DNA from: Amoebidium appalachense
Lineage: Eukaryota > Ichthyosporea
Assembly (NCBI GenBank): GCA_963693365.1
Contig: CAVNZM010000011.1
Span: 1,550,001 to 1,614,000, forward strand
Direction: 5' to 3'
DNA: 64,000 bases
Below are positions 1-33,390 of the stretch, piece after piece. Position numbers and translations under genes: made by a program. The notes beneath the pieces are model-generated. The model was given only the letters and a program-made list of their open reading frames with translations, searched no databases and was not told the origin of the DNA. Every line of letters starts with the position of its first letter. Position 1 is the stretch's first letter.

Positions 1-220
1 ATTTCAGTTTATCTTATTTTCTTTTATTGGGGGGGAGGGGAGGGTGGGGAAGAAGGTTGCATACGTGAAATGTTTGGAATGATTTTTCCCCTTGGGGGGA
101 GGGGGTGTGGGGGGGGATGGGGGGGAAATGAATGTGTATGTTCAGGGGGGGGGGGGGGGGGGGGAGGTTTCCGTACCAGATTTTCTCAGAGTCGCTGACC
201 GAATATTCCTTTCTGGGCAG
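1..220. other. Intron or upstream sequence with poly-G tract
   Basis: No coding signal is visible. The stretch is T- and G-rich, with a G run near 146-164, and ends in the acceptor TTCTGGGCAG just before the first recognised lipase exon. Confidence 0.5.
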
Positions 221-21214
<20,994 letters not shown>

Positions 21215-21647
21215 GACCCCCCTTCCCTCCCCTTCCCCGTCTCAAAAAAGAAAGTAGTCGAATTTGAAAGAATGACATGATGAATGTAGATGGCGCGAAT
21301 GTATTAACAGGTATGAATGATGTGTAAGGACGCAATGGGAGTGCTGGGTGAATGTAGTGTATTTCAACCTCAAGCCCACCAGGCTTTCTAATAATGCTGG
21401 TGCTTTTAAAAATGTGTTCGAAACGGCAAAAGAAGCTATGTAGTTAATAAGTGGAAATGGCCCACGGATTGTATGTACGCAGTATATCTATAAGAATATA
21501 ATGAAAGGTAGCAATGTAAATAAGAATTTTTCCCATTGCAAGTTTTTGCCCCATGATTGCACAGGCGCGCTGTAGATACCACATAGATTGTGGCCAGATT
21601 CCGGCTGGTATAGAAATGATGCAAGTATGAAAATATACTTTGCTAAA

Positions 21648-21890
21648 GTTGAGGCTGTGCTTTGGTAAAGTTGAATATATATATGGTGGAGTGGAAGCTA
21701 CACTCTTTGTAAAGTTGAAGATATATATTTTAGTGTATTTTGGTGAAGCGGAAATATCCTGGTAAAGTTGAATATAAATTTTGGTGAAGTGGAAGCTATA
21801 CTCTTGGTAAAGTTGACGACATATTCTGGTGAAGTGGAAGCTGTACTCTTGGTAACGTTGAAGATAAGTTTTGGTGAAGTTGAACAAAGT
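21648..21890. repeat. AT-rich imperfect minisatellite
   Basis: Repeated elements of the type GGTAAAGTTGAAGATATATA alternating with TTTTGGTGAAGTGGAAGCTA; about four or five imperfect copies of a unit of roughly 50-60 bp. Confidence 0.8.
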
Positions 21891-22060
21891 TTTGAGATAG
21901 TTTGCATTTTGGTAAGTAATATAAGCCAAGGGGGCACATAAAACTGGCACTGCTGGCATTGTGTATATACATATATATAGACGCACGGCAGGGTCCCATG
22001 GCCGATAGGGGAGAACGTTAAATTTTGCCTAGCCATTAGCACTGCTTTGTGAATCCAGAT

Positions 22061-22100
<40 letters not shown>

Positions 22101-22718
22101 TATCCCAGCGCAAACACAAACACACGCACACACGCACACGCACACACACATGCACACACACACACACACACACACATTCAGCTTGTGCACACACAAGCAT
22201 TACACACACACATGCATGAGACTCGAGCTCAACGCCTCCTATATACCAACTAGCCAATTCTTGGTTCTGCGTGCCCCCTGGCGGGGGCACGCCTTACGGG
22301 TCTGAAGCCTTTGGCACGCACACACACACACGCACAAACACCTGTAAACAGTCACACAGTGACAGTGGCATAACGCATGAACGTTCAAATACACATCACA
22401 AGCACGCGCACGTCATGTACACTTGCACGCACCACGCATACATGTGCACAAACACACACACACAAACAGGTTAGTCTTCATGCAACTCAGTGACACTGCA
22501 GCTGATTGTGCCCAAGCGGTCACCCAAGCATGCATACCCGCCAAACGGCACAGGCCTAAAATTTTACAAATAGGCCTAGGCCTGAGTCAGCCTGAGTCGC
22601 CACGTACATGTATACATCCACACGCGTAGGCTACTCAGTGTAGTACTCCGTGACGGTCCCACGTGCACGGACGCGCTGGGAGCTCCGCCGCTCAGGCACG
22701 GACAGGCAGGCGCTGATC

Positions 22719-23817
22719 ATGAGTCTGAAGCCAGCAGCAGAGGATCTAGATCTAGATCTCCTGGGCCAATCATTAAGAGATTTGCCAGACAAGAATCTTC
22801 AAAACTTTGATCTTGTAGATCCTGTATACAGCTGCACCACACACCGGGCCGCTGACGCGTGCAGCGCGCGCAACACGTACAGTCTCGAAGAAGTGTGTCA
22901 CTTACAGGTTTTGATAGGCACTTACCTTTGCGCATGCCATGTTTCCGTGCCGTACATATATGAAGTGTTTGCTTACCTGATATTCATGTTAACACAAGGA
23001 TGAAATCACAAAATAGAAAGTACGTTTACATGTACACATGTGCATCATGTGCATGCCTGACTGATCATGCATGTGCCATGATCGATGTAATAGACTCTAC
23101 GCACATCATGTGCGCCGTGCGGGGTAGGGGCACGCACATCATGTGGGCCGTGGACGTCATGTCCCGTGTACTTATGACACATATACACATACGTGTTGTG
23201 CCCACGCACGTAAGGTGCCCATTATGTACGTGAGTACATGTACGTGAAACTGGCCCATTTTCTCATTTAAGAGGCTGTGGAGCTCGTCTCCTGAACACTC
23301 ATGACAAAAGCCTCACGTTCGTTAGGTCTTACGTGAATTCGAACCTGACAGTGATATTCAAGAAAATAGGGGAGCCGTGTGTTCCGTTTTACACGATTCG
23401 GAACCTGAAAAAGCTTTGGGATACAGAAACGATAGACATGCCTTGAAATTATTGTGAGAGTTTCGGAGGTTTCCCACGTGCTGCTCAGGATCTGACTGGT
23501 GCCGCTGCTTGGCGTATGCTGTCAATATAGAATCTGTACTGATATAGGAGGCCGTGATGAGACCACACACATCCGCACCCACCTGTGCGGGCACGGCTAT
23601 GGAGACCAGTTAATTATCTGGCATAATGGTGACGAGAAGACAAACTTTGAATCTCGACTTTGACCAAAGCTTTTGCCCGCATGTGTGCGCACTTTCACCA
23701 GCCGCACACATGTACACCCCTCGTTTAATGTAGTCATTGCCCACGTGCAACACAGGAAGGATGTTATGTCAACATGTGACCCTCCCCCCCCCCCCCCCCC
23801 CCCCCCCCCGCCCCCCC

Positions 23818-23863
<46 letters not shown>

Positions 23864-24021
23864 ACAAACATACACACTGGCCACCACCACCACCACCACA
23901 CCAGCACACCACCACACACACAAACCTGCTACAATCCCAGGGACGGTAATGTAACTCTGCCATCCTATATGACCCCTCCCCTCCCATTTCCCCCTCCCCA
24001 CCCACCCACCCACCACCACCA

Positions 24022-24054
<33 letters not shown>

Positions 24055-24860
24055 TACAGACAGAAGTGCGCACCACCACCACTTTGCTTGTCGTCACCCG
24101 CACCGGTTTAGACCGAGTTTACAGCCTCTACCTGTATTTTCACCAACCACACGTACCTCGGGCATGTATATGCCGCCTACGTGGAATACAATACATAAGA
24201 GTGTACACTTGAGAGGGAAGGGAGGGGGGGGGGGGGGGGGGGGGGGGGGGAGGGGGTTCTTAGGCTCTGCAGTAGTAGATGGCCATGGCAAACATGGAAG
24301 CACAGACATACTAATACAGCTGGAACAGATCTAGCACAACTGAAAACCACCAGAAAAGTTCACTGGCCAAGGACACTAAACATGCACAGCTTGGCCTCGG
24401 AAGGGCTCCAAAGCCTTCACAAGGCGTATTTTTGGGGATCTCGATTGATTCTAGAGCTGTGGTGCTCACTCTGAACCTCAAGATCGGGAGCAGTTGGATC
24501 TTTGCCTCGAGTAAACAGCGTAAACCCCAGTTGGATATAACACCAAATCATGATCATAGTAAACAACCCTTGCTCCCCCATTCGCAGAAAAACACAGAAG
24601 AACACTAAAGCACGCTCTGGCTGTGGATACCACACATGCAATATTCTGTGACGGTCCAGCTACTAGGCATGTATTTGCGGCAATGTAAGGGTGGTGTGCA
24701 TGTGTGTGTATGTTTTGTGTGTGTGTTTCCATGTATCATGGGTGTTTGCATATTCGTGGCCGCATGTGTGTGCATATGCCTGTGTTTATACACACGTCGA
24801 CGTCCGCCGATCCAGTCGCGAAAAAGACAGTGAAACAGCGGAGTGCTTAACACACGTGCA
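22719..24860 (+). other. Weak candidate host gene fragment (two possible exons at most)
   Basis: An ATG at 22719 opens a 63-codon phase-0 stretch that ends at a possible donor (CAG/GT) at 22907. Its protein is acidic, with Leu/Asp repeats encoded by AGATCTAGATCT-like DNA. A further open stretch begins after a possible acceptor at about 24880, also in phase 0. No domain is recognisable and no intermediate exon was found, so this may be chance. Confidence 0.2.
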
Positions 24861-25207
24861 CCCGTCACGAGTTGAAGCAACCACAGGCCCCGTCCGGGCT
24901 CAAGGCCGCGTCACTTGCGGAATTGGCCAGATATTTATGTTTCTTCGAACTGCACGCCGCAACATCTATTCTTTATTTCAAAAACCTTTTTGCTCTTAAA
25001 AATAAATCACAGGGCATTGAGAACAGGAACCGTTTTCGGACTGCATATGTTTACCTGCTAATGCCACGGTTACACGATTTGCATGGCCACTTACACTAAG
25101 AAATAAAAAGGGGGGGGTGTCCTTCGAGTTAGTTTAACAGACGAGGTTGTAATCAAATCATCGAAGACAAATGAAACCTATCACGAAGTCAAACGAAACC
25201 TATCATT

Positions 25208-25845
<638 letters not shown>

Positions 25846-26486
25846 CACCAGGTGGTTTACACTGACCGTCTCAGTCTGTCAGCCATCAGTCAGGCGTTTT
25901 TCCCATGACGTGAGCCAAAATAGTGAACCAATCAAACGCCGAAGACTAAATCTATAATTGGATAAGTGGGAACCAATAGAAAAATATGGGAACGGATTTT
26001 GGAATTGATTGGTTACGCATTTGGTGCTCACACATCCAAATTTGAAAGAAAGAACCATCTGGAAGCGAATTCATTATCTGCGTGTGCAACCACCGTGTCG
26101 ATTGCATACGGCAAAAAATACAATATAAACATATTACTTCATATTGTAATAAACAGTAGCTCTTTTATATTCAAAATCCTATACATCTACCTGTTTTTGG
26201 GCAGTGCTGAATGTCTCAGCCACGTTGCATTCCTGAATTCGCCAAATCTCCGAGAACGACACTGGATTGGCCGTTGGGCCAGCTAATAGATTTAGTTGAG
26301 CTTCATTGTTGGACTAGTCACGTGGCCTGGTAACTTTGAGATCACACCACACCAAACCATCTCCGATCCGATCGCGATCAATCTATTTCCCACTTCCCAC
26401 TTTTCCCACTTAAAAATTGAAAAAGAGAAAAAAAAGAGACAAAACAAACGATACAGCATTACCCACTTCTAAGTGGGAAAGTGGCC

Positions 26487-26487
26487 A

Positions 26488-26518
<31 letters not shown>

Positions 26519-26798
26519 AAAGCTAAGTCTACACGAGAGAGAGAGAGAAAAGAGAGAGAGAAAAAAGCTAAGTCTACACGAGAGAGGAGAGAGAGAAAAA
26601 AGCTAAGTCTACACGAGAGAGAGAGAGAAAAGAGAGAGAGAAAAAAGCTAAGTCTACACGAGAGAGAGAGAGAGAGAAAAAAGCTAAGTCTACACGAGAG
26701 AGAGAGAGAGAGAAAAAAGCTAAGTCGGGAGAGAAAAAAGCTAAGTCTACACGAGAGAGAGAGAGAGAAAAAAGCTAAGTCTACACGAGCTAAGTCTT
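26487..26798. repeat. GA-rich minisatellite with AAAAAAGCTAAGTCTACACG unit
   Basis: About eight or nine copies of a block containing AAAAAAGCTAAGTCTACACG separated by GAGA runs of variable length. It lies at the boundary between host-type and virus-type DNA. Confidence 0.9.
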
Positions 26799-26800
26799 GA

Positions 26801-27069
26801 CCCGGGCAGGGGGGGGGCAGGGGGGGGGCACGTGAGGCAGGGGGGGCACGTGAGGCAGGAGGGGCAGGTGAGGCAGGGGGGGCACGTGAGGCAGGAGGGG
26901 CAGGGGGGCAGGGGGGGCAGGGGGGGCAGGTGAGGCAGGGGGGGCACGTGAGGCAGGGGGGGCACGTGAGGCAGGGGGGGGCACGCGAGGCACGTGAGGC
27001 ACGCGAGGCAGGGGGGCACGTGAGGCACGTGAGGCAGGGGGGCCGGGGGCCGGGGGGGGGGGGGGGGGG
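26801..27069. repeat. G-run array with repeated GCACGTGAGGCAGG, ending in poly-G
   Basis: Tandem variants of GGGGCACGTGAGGCAGG, many with the palindrome CACGTG, ending in a run of about 16 G. Long open frames here are composition artefacts. The vocabulary (CACGTG, GAGGCACG) recalls the GC-rich elements in the viral part at 41.7 and 44.3 kb. Confidence 0.85.
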
Positions 27070-27122
27070 TTTATTTGGAAAATATTCACCAAACATATCG
27101 AGTAACAACACAATGAAACTTT

Positions 27123-27126
<4 letters not shown>

Positions 27127-27161
<35 letters not shown>
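27127..27161. repeat. (TA)n microsatellite
   Basis: About 35 bp of alternating TA just left of the first viral-type gene. Confidence 0.95.
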
Positions 27162-27163
<2 letters not shown>

Positions 27164-27311
27164 ACAAGCCAAGTCGATATAAGAAACAAGCACAGAAACA
27201 CATATGCATACTAATAGAAGCCGAATCTACTGTTAAGACTAAGAACACGCATACATCGACACTAATGACATGATTTACATCCGTGTAACACATCGTAAAG
27301 CAACACAAAAC

Positions 27312-28495
27312 CTATTCATCAGGCTTTGACTCGTCTTCGATTCTCTTCTGCCAGGCCGCAATTTTAGCCTGTTTAGCCTGCTCCTGTGTCAATATATTCT
27401 TCCTTTCCAGTTTACAAATATTCTTGCAAGTATCCATATATTCAGAAAATGCACGTTTTCTACTCTCTGGGTTATTACAGTCGGCAATGTTGTTGGGTGC
27501 GGGCGATTGGGGCGAGGGAGCCGACTTAGACTTCTCAGACTTCTTGGGCTTAGACTTCTTGGGCTTGGAGTGCTTTTGAACACCGGCATTCGCGATCTTC
27601 CGAAGTGCCTCGGCAGGCCCGGGGGGGTCTTGCCCACCGATGGAATCGCCAACTTGCGGCCAGTGGTCTTACTGATCCCATTAGAGACGACGGGCTGAGC
27701 GACAGGCGGACGATCTTGAGTGGTGTCATCGTCAGAGGAAACATCGATCGGAGCGGTTTGGGGGGCGGCGATTGGATGGCGTGACTCGACAAAGATCGGA
27801 TTGCCCAGTTCATCGAACCGCGAGGCTGGCACATCGATAACCACGTTGTCCTGGCTCTCACGATTCTTCTGCATAAGACTGTTGAACTCTTTGAGACAGA
27901 TAGCCCCCTTGTTGTCATCGTTGTCATCGTTGTCATCGTTGTCATCGTTGTCATCGTTGTCATCGTCATCAGATGAAGACGAAGACGATTCGGTATCAGA
28001 CTTACTACTGGAGCTCCTTGCCGAATTGTGATCACCCGCCTTAGTATCATCTGGGTCTTGCTCGGCCATCTCGGTGTCGACATCTTGAGGCGGAACCATG
28101 GGGGCGACATCTTAAGGCGGGGCGATGGGGGCGGCACCCATAGACTGGTCGAGATCACCGGCACGTGATTCGACATTCCGAGCAATCTTGGCGTTGCGGT
28201 TGCTACTCTTGCAGTAAGAAACGATGGCGGTCCTCAGACTCTCTTCGTCTTCTGAAGTGAAACCCCTCGGGTATTGCGGTATCCCTTCAGGTAACATACA
28301 CTTGATAGCAGAAAGGATTTCCTTGAGCCCCTCGTCGTGGGTATAGTCGGCAAAAGTAGCCATCAGATCACGGACAACACATCCGAACCCAGCAACGCGC
28401 ACAAGGTTTTTGACATTCCTAGGAATGGCAAGGGCCGCCTCGATTGCAGCACCATCAACCCCCAAGTCGTAGTCTCGAGAGCTAAGGTTAGACAT
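27312..28495 (-). pseudogene. Broken acidic-repeat protein gene (one stop, one frameshift)
   Basis: The best start is the ATG at 28493-28495. The first 127 codons are open and then reach TAA near 28112. The DNA around that stop is duplicated: the next copy reads CCT CAA GAT GTC where the first reads CCT TAA GAT GTC, so a single C-to-T change made the stop. The frame continues through a Ser-rich and (Asp-Asp-Asn)n tract (28010-27905). Near 27628, in a 7-base C run on the coding strand, the frame shifts by one base. The other frame is Lys/Ser/Pro-rich, then helical and charged, ending at a TAG at 27312. The unbroken gene would have had about 394 residues. I recognise no domain; nuclear or chromatin binding is only a guess from the acidic and Lys-rich tracts. 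Confidence 0.65.
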
Positions 28496-28732
28496 GTTGA
28501 AAACAGCCTCGTTGAGAGCTAGAGTAGATGTGAAGAGAAAGCTGCGACTGTAGGATGAGCATACTGACACACACGCAACACTTCTTATAGCCAGGAGACA
28601 CACAACGTAGCGACAAAAACAAAGTATCAAGAGACATCCATTAATTGGACCGCCCGGTTTAAGATTGTTGTACACCAATCACAGAAGGAGGATAAAATAA
28701 CAAAAAAAAAAACAACAACAGAAATATCACAC

Positions 28733-30590
28733 ATCAGATTGCGCGTTCGACACGATAGGGTCTTCGAACTCTTGACCACACGACCACGCCCCAACCGCGC
28801 GTTCCGATTTGTCGCCACACAGAACCCGTGTTTCCGTCCCACCAATCAGATTGCGCGTCCGACACGACAGGGTCTTCGATGATGCTCCTACTCTTGACCG
28901 CAGTCCCGTCACCACGACCACGCCCCAACCGCGCGTTCCGATTTGTCGCCACACAGAACCCGTGTTTCCGTCCCACCAATCAGATTGCGCGTCCGACACG
29001 ACAGGGTCTTCGATGATGCTCCTACTCTTGACCGCAGTCCCGTCACCACGACCACGCCCCAACCGCGCGTTCCGATTTGTCGCCACACAGAACCCGCGTT
29101 TCCGTCCCACCAATCAGATTGCGCGTCCGACACGACAGGGTCTTCGATGATGCTCCTACTCTTGACCGCAGTCCCGTCACCACGACCACGCCCCAACCGC
29201 GCGTTCCGATTTGTCGCCACACAGAACCCGTGTTTCCGTCCCACCAATCAGATTGCGCGTCCGACACGACAGGGTCTTCGATGATGCTCCTACTCTTGAC
29301 CGCAGTCCCGTCACCACGACCACGCCCCAACCGCGCGTTCCGATTTGTCGCCACACAGAACCCGTGTTTCCGTCCCACCAATCAGATTGCGCGTCCGACA
29401 CGACAGGGTCTTCGATGATGCTCCTACTCTTGACCGCAGTCCCGTCACCACGACCACGCCCCAACCGCGCGTTCCGATTTGTCGCCACACAGAACCCGTG
29501 TTTCCGTCCCACCAATCAGATTGCGCGTCCGACACGACAGGGTCTTCGATGATGCTCCTACTCTTGACCGCAGTCCCGTCACCACGACCACGCCCCAACC
29601 GCGCGTTCCGATTTGTCGCCACACAGAACCCGCGTTTCCGTCCCACCAATCAGATTGCGCGTCCGACACGACAGGGTCTTCGATGATGCTCCTACTCTTG
29701 ACCGCAGTCCCGTCACCACGACCACGCCCCAACCGCGCGTTCCGATTTGTCGCCACACAGAACCCGTGTTTCCGTCCCACCAATCAGATTGCGCGTCCGA
29801 CACGACAGGGTCTTCGATGATGCTCCTACTCTTGACCGCAGTCCCGTCACCACGACCACGCCCCAACCGCGCGTTCCGATTTGTCGCCACACAGAACCCG
29901 TGTTTCCGTCCCACCAATCGGATTGCGCGTCCGACACGACAGGGTCTTCGATGATGCTCCTACTCTTGACCGCAGTCCCGTCACCACGACCACGCCCCAA
30001 CCGCGCGTTCCGATTTGTCGCCACACAGAACCCGCGTTTCCGTCCCACCAATCGGATTGCGCGTCCGACACGACAGGGTCTTCGATGATGCTTCTACTCT
30101 TGACCGCAGCCCCGTCACCACGACCACGCCCCAACCGCGCGTTCCGATTGGTCGCCACACAGAACCCGTGTTTCCGTCCCACCAATCGGATTGCGCGTCC
30201 GACACGACAGGGTCTTCGATGATGCTTCTACTCTTGACCGCAGTCCCGTCACCACGACCACGCCCCAACCGCGCGTTCCGATTGGTCGCCACACAGAACC
30301 CGTGTTTCCGTCCCACCAATCGGATTGCGCGTCCGACACGACAGGGTCTTCGATGATGCTTCTACTCTTGACCGCAGCCCCGTCACCACGACCACGCCCC
30401 AACCGCGCGTTCCGATTGGTCGCCACACAGAACCCGTGTTTCCGTCCCACCAATCAGATTGCGCGTCCGACACGACAGGGTCTTCGATGATGCTTCTACT
30501 CTTGACCGCAGCCCCGTCACCACGACCACGCCCCAACCGCGCGTTCCGATTTGTCGCCACACAGAACCCGTGTTTCCGTCCCACCAGACT
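28733..30590. repeat. Tandem array with 134-bp period, 14 copies
   Basis: The core CCCCAACCGCGCGTTCCGAT recurs exactly every 134 bp across almost all of the array; the leftmost copy has an internal deletion. Each copy carries CCAATCnGATTG, a perfect 5-bp inverted repeat around one base that includes a CCAAT box. The three rightmost full copies share variants (GATTGGTCG for GATTTGTCG; TGCTTCTAC for TGCTCCTAC), so the array has two subfamilies. The period is not a multiple of three and both strands are open only by composition, so I do not call genes here. It sits between two divergent genes and could be an origin, enhancer or homologous-repeat element. Confidence 0.95.
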
Positions 30591-30671
30591 AGCCGATTGG
30601 CGTGTCTGTTACGAGACCAATAATTTGTCGCTCGGGCGGTGTCGATATTTTCACAGCAATGATAAGCAGAA

Positions 30672-31652
30672 ATGTCAACCGACAACGAAGAAATTCTAAG
30701 CGGAATTCGGAATTCACTGAGCGCCACACACGATGACATCGTCAGATTGTTATCGAAAATGCCAAAAGAAAGCGACACCGCTGGATCGGGAACAGTTGGG
30801 GGTGGCACTGATGTCGACGACCCAAACAAAATAGACGACATTAAAAATATAATAAACATGTTTAACAGAACCTCCACACAGACACTCAAAATTTTGAACC
30901 ATTTCACGACGATGGCTGCTCATTTGCAACCAGGCACAACAGAAAAAACCAAAGACGATCCACTCGAGAAGGGATTGGAAAATATCATGTCGCAAATAAG
31001 CAATGCGATCAAGCTCTTAAATAATCAGAACAGGCTTATAAATTCATTACAAGAGACGGAAAAGGATAACATTAGGCTTCACCACGAACTCGCCAATTAC
31101 AAAAGACTCTACCAGGAAAATAACGAACCCCAACAGAAAACGGCCACATCGAGGGACCCAAACATCCATAGAATTGCATTTCTGGATGTACACGGCGGCC
31201 GCGTATTCACACATGGATCGTCTCCGTGGATGATATACGACGGGACAGTTCACGGGGCAATATCTTCAGGACTGATCCACTTCTCTGGAGACAAACAGAG
31301 CCCCTGTTGGACCGTCAAGGGTGCTTTTGAAGGCACATATGTTGCGTTTCCACTGCACGACTGTGGAACGGTCACGGCCGTCAAATCCGGCTCGACAACA
31401 ATCTCAAAAACACTGGCGAGATGCGAGTCTTTCTTCGACGACAAAGCATTTGCATGTGCATCCCTCAAGGCATACCAAGTGACACTCGCGTCAAGCCGAA
31501 CAATCGCGACTCTCACGACAAATTTCTTTGTCGGCCACGAACGCAAGCTCGACCCGTACGCACAATCCACAACACAAACGCAACACACACATGGCTGCCC
31601 TGCAAGGGACGCCGCACCCACCCGAGGATACATCGAATCAGTGGTCATATGA
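30672..31652 (+). CDS. Uncharacterised protein with N-terminal helical/coiled-coil region
   Basis: The protein has 326 residues. Residues 1-150 are polar and helical, with heptad-like Leu/Ile spacing around 60-145, which suggests oligomerisation. Residues 165-300 look like a mixed alpha/beta domain with Gly, Trp and Cys residues. The C-terminus is rich in Thr, Gln and His. There is no signal peptide or membrane segment. The gene begins about 80 bp after the 134-bp repeat array and reads away from it, so the array may contain its promoter. No family is recognised. Confidence 0.7.
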   Translation: MSTDNEEILSGIRNSLSATHDDIVRLLSKMPKESDTAGSGTVGGGTDVDDPNKIDDIKNIINMFNRTSTQTLKILNHFTTMAAHLQPGTTEKTKDDPLEKGLENIMSQISNAIKLLNNQNRLINSLQETEKDNIRLHHELANYKRLYQENNEPQQKTATSRDPNIHRIAFLDVHGGRVFTHGSSPWMIYDGTVHGAISSGLIHFSGDKQSPCWTVKGAFEGTYVAFPLHDCGTVTAVKSGSTTISKTLARCESFFDDKAFACASLKAYQVTLASSRTIATLTTNFFVGHERKLDPYAQSTTQTQHTHGCPARDAAPTRGYIESVVI

Positions 31653-31956
31653 GACTAACCCATTATTTTACTTGCTATTATCGAGCATGCACGGAACGGG
31701 GAACAACACACAGATACAGATACAGTTTATATATAATGTTTGATGGATACAAACTTTGGCAGTGCTGGCAAACAGAAGCAAAGACTATGAACCGTCGACA
31801 CATGTCGGTGTGCAATTACATATCTTAGTGCCAACACCGAAACCAAATGACAGAACATGGTGTGTAAATTGAATACTAATAAGCGAGCACGAAAGCAAAA
31901 ATAGCCAGCTGTGTAGCTTCAAATCGTTAGTACACCGGGCAATAGTAGCCCACACA
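31653..31956. other. Intergenic stretch, no gene seen
   Basis: This lies between the convergent 3' ends of the genes on either side and contains short CA-rich runs (ACACACAGATACAGATACAG near 31710). No coding or structural signal is visible. Confidence 0.6.
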
Positions 31957-33267
31957 TCACTCGATCTTCCACCGAAAAACCTGAAAGATACTCCCTCCAT
32001 CGGCGGTCACGTGTGCCCCCAAAACAACGAATCGACTGGCGACACTCATGGTCAGCGCGTGCACGACACCATCCAGAAACACGCGATGCTGGCTGACAAG
32101 ACGCACCACATCGTCAGCGCCGACTTCGTATATCAGCACATCGCTATCCCCTCTACTGAAACCCAGGCGACCAACATACAATCGGTCGCCCCCGCGGTAC
32201 AACACCGTCCTCTCGTACATATCCACCCAACAAGTACATAACGCACGCTTGGCAAAGTATCGATGTGTGGGCTCGAGGGGTGCCTTTGAACAGAATGCAC
32301 ACCCGACTTCATCACCACACCAATGAGGTCTACAGGTCGTCAGCATATCCAATCTGCATTCCCCAAGAAGTCGGCCGTCCCGCAGACCGATCGCGTCCAC
32401 CACCGCGAGCGTCCCGTCCTCACCTGGCGCATGATTGTGGTACAGAACACGGATATCGACACTCGACACCGACAACACCCCCATCGCGCCCATCCACCCA
32501 CCTAGACAGACACTCCAGTTCCGCGCACCCGTGACCCAATCAACCGACACAACAAACGTCGATCCTCGCTCTCCCCGACACAACACAACAAGCGAGTCGC
32601 CCACAGAACACGGATGCTCGGAGACCACATGTCGGTCCATCGACCAAAGCGGCAACCCGGGTCCTTTCCCAGCCCCGGCAGTACCGGTCCCATATCCCCG
32701 GAGCTGCGGACAGGCCCAGTCACCCAGATCTGGGCTGCTGTGGATCAAAAATACCACGACCCCGTGGCGACCGCTGTATCCAACGAGACGCGCACCGGTT
32801 ACATCGAACGGCAGCAAGACGTCCAGCGCGAGTATGTCACCCGACGCGGCCCCAACCCGCCTATCCGCGTTTGCACTGCCCGGTGACGCGCGCAGCAACG
32901 CTGATTGGCCAACGCCAGGTTCCGCGCGATGGCGATTAACCAACGAGATTGTACATTTGCCCCACACAACCAACGTCGGATAATCGACTACCAGCACGAC
33001 GTACGCTGTGGTCAACTCGCAAAACCGCGCCAGACCAGCGCTCGCGAAGCCAACGGGGCCCGTCTCAAGGCTCCACCTCTCGACACCCCCAAATGGATTG
33101 TAGGCACGGGGTCGGGCTAGGAACACGGAGGCTCCTTCGACAGGATGGTTGAAAAAGCACAGCGGCACACAACTCGGCCCGGTCGTCGCAAAACGCATCT
33201 TGGGGTTCACACGGACAAATCCAACCAATGATCGAAACGTCGGGCTCGCGGTCGATGACATCGTCAT
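31957..33267 (-). CDS. Uncharacterised 436-residue protein, possible beta-propeller
   Basis: The protein is rich in Val, Gly and short hydrophobic beta-like stretches separated by turns, including DSLVVLCRGERGS and a later repeat-like RYFAKRALCTCWV, with recurring patterns of VVxxVD and LxxGR. This resembles the blades of a beta-propeller, but I see no diagnostic repeat and state it only as a fold guess. It ends in a short basic tail. Two CCAAT-type boxes lie near the start (ATTGG on the coding strand near 33222). The start ATG at 33267 is followed by a second Met at codon 3, so either could be used. Confidence 0.6.
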   Translation of the reverse strand: MTMSSTASPTFRSLVGFVRVNPKMRFATTGPSCVPLCFFNHPVEGASVFLARPRAYNPFGGVERWSLETGPVGFASAGLARFCELTTAYVVLVVDYPTLVVWGKCTISLVNRHRAEPGVGQSALLRASPGSANADRRVGAASGDILALDVLLPFDVTGARLVGYSGRHGVVVFLIHSSPDLGDWACPQLRGYGTGTAGAGKGPGLPLWSMDRHVVSEHPCSVGDSLVVLCRGERGSTFVVSVDWVTGARNWSVCLGGWMGAMGVLSVSSVDIRVLYHNHAPGEDGTLAVVDAIGLRDGRLLGECRLDMLTTCRPHWCGDEVGCAFCSKAPLEPTHRYFAKRALCTCWVDMYERTVLYRGGDRLYVGRLGFSRGDSDVLIYEVGADDVVRLVSQHRVFLDGVVHALTMSVASRFVVLGAHVTADGGSIFQVFRWKIE

Positions 33268-33390
33268 TTATAATCGTCGATGACGCAAGCAGAACAAGAC
33301 TCGATGACGCAAGCAGAACCCAGACTCGATGACGTAGGCACCACGACATCGCCGAAAACACCACAAAATATTATGTGTGTGTAATAGCAA

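Noticed and set aside
26410-27201. A 263-residue Ser/Leu/Pro/Cys-rich open frame on the minus strand
   Set aside because: It is entirely made of GA and G-run repeats; the apparent protein is repeat translation.
28809-30490. Many overlapping open frames of about 112 residues on both strands
   Set aside because: They are the same 134-bp unit read again and again; the period is not divisible by three and both strands are equally open, so they are artefacts.
28733-30590. CRISPR array
   Set aside because: The repeats are direct and contiguous, with no unique spacers and no cas genes.
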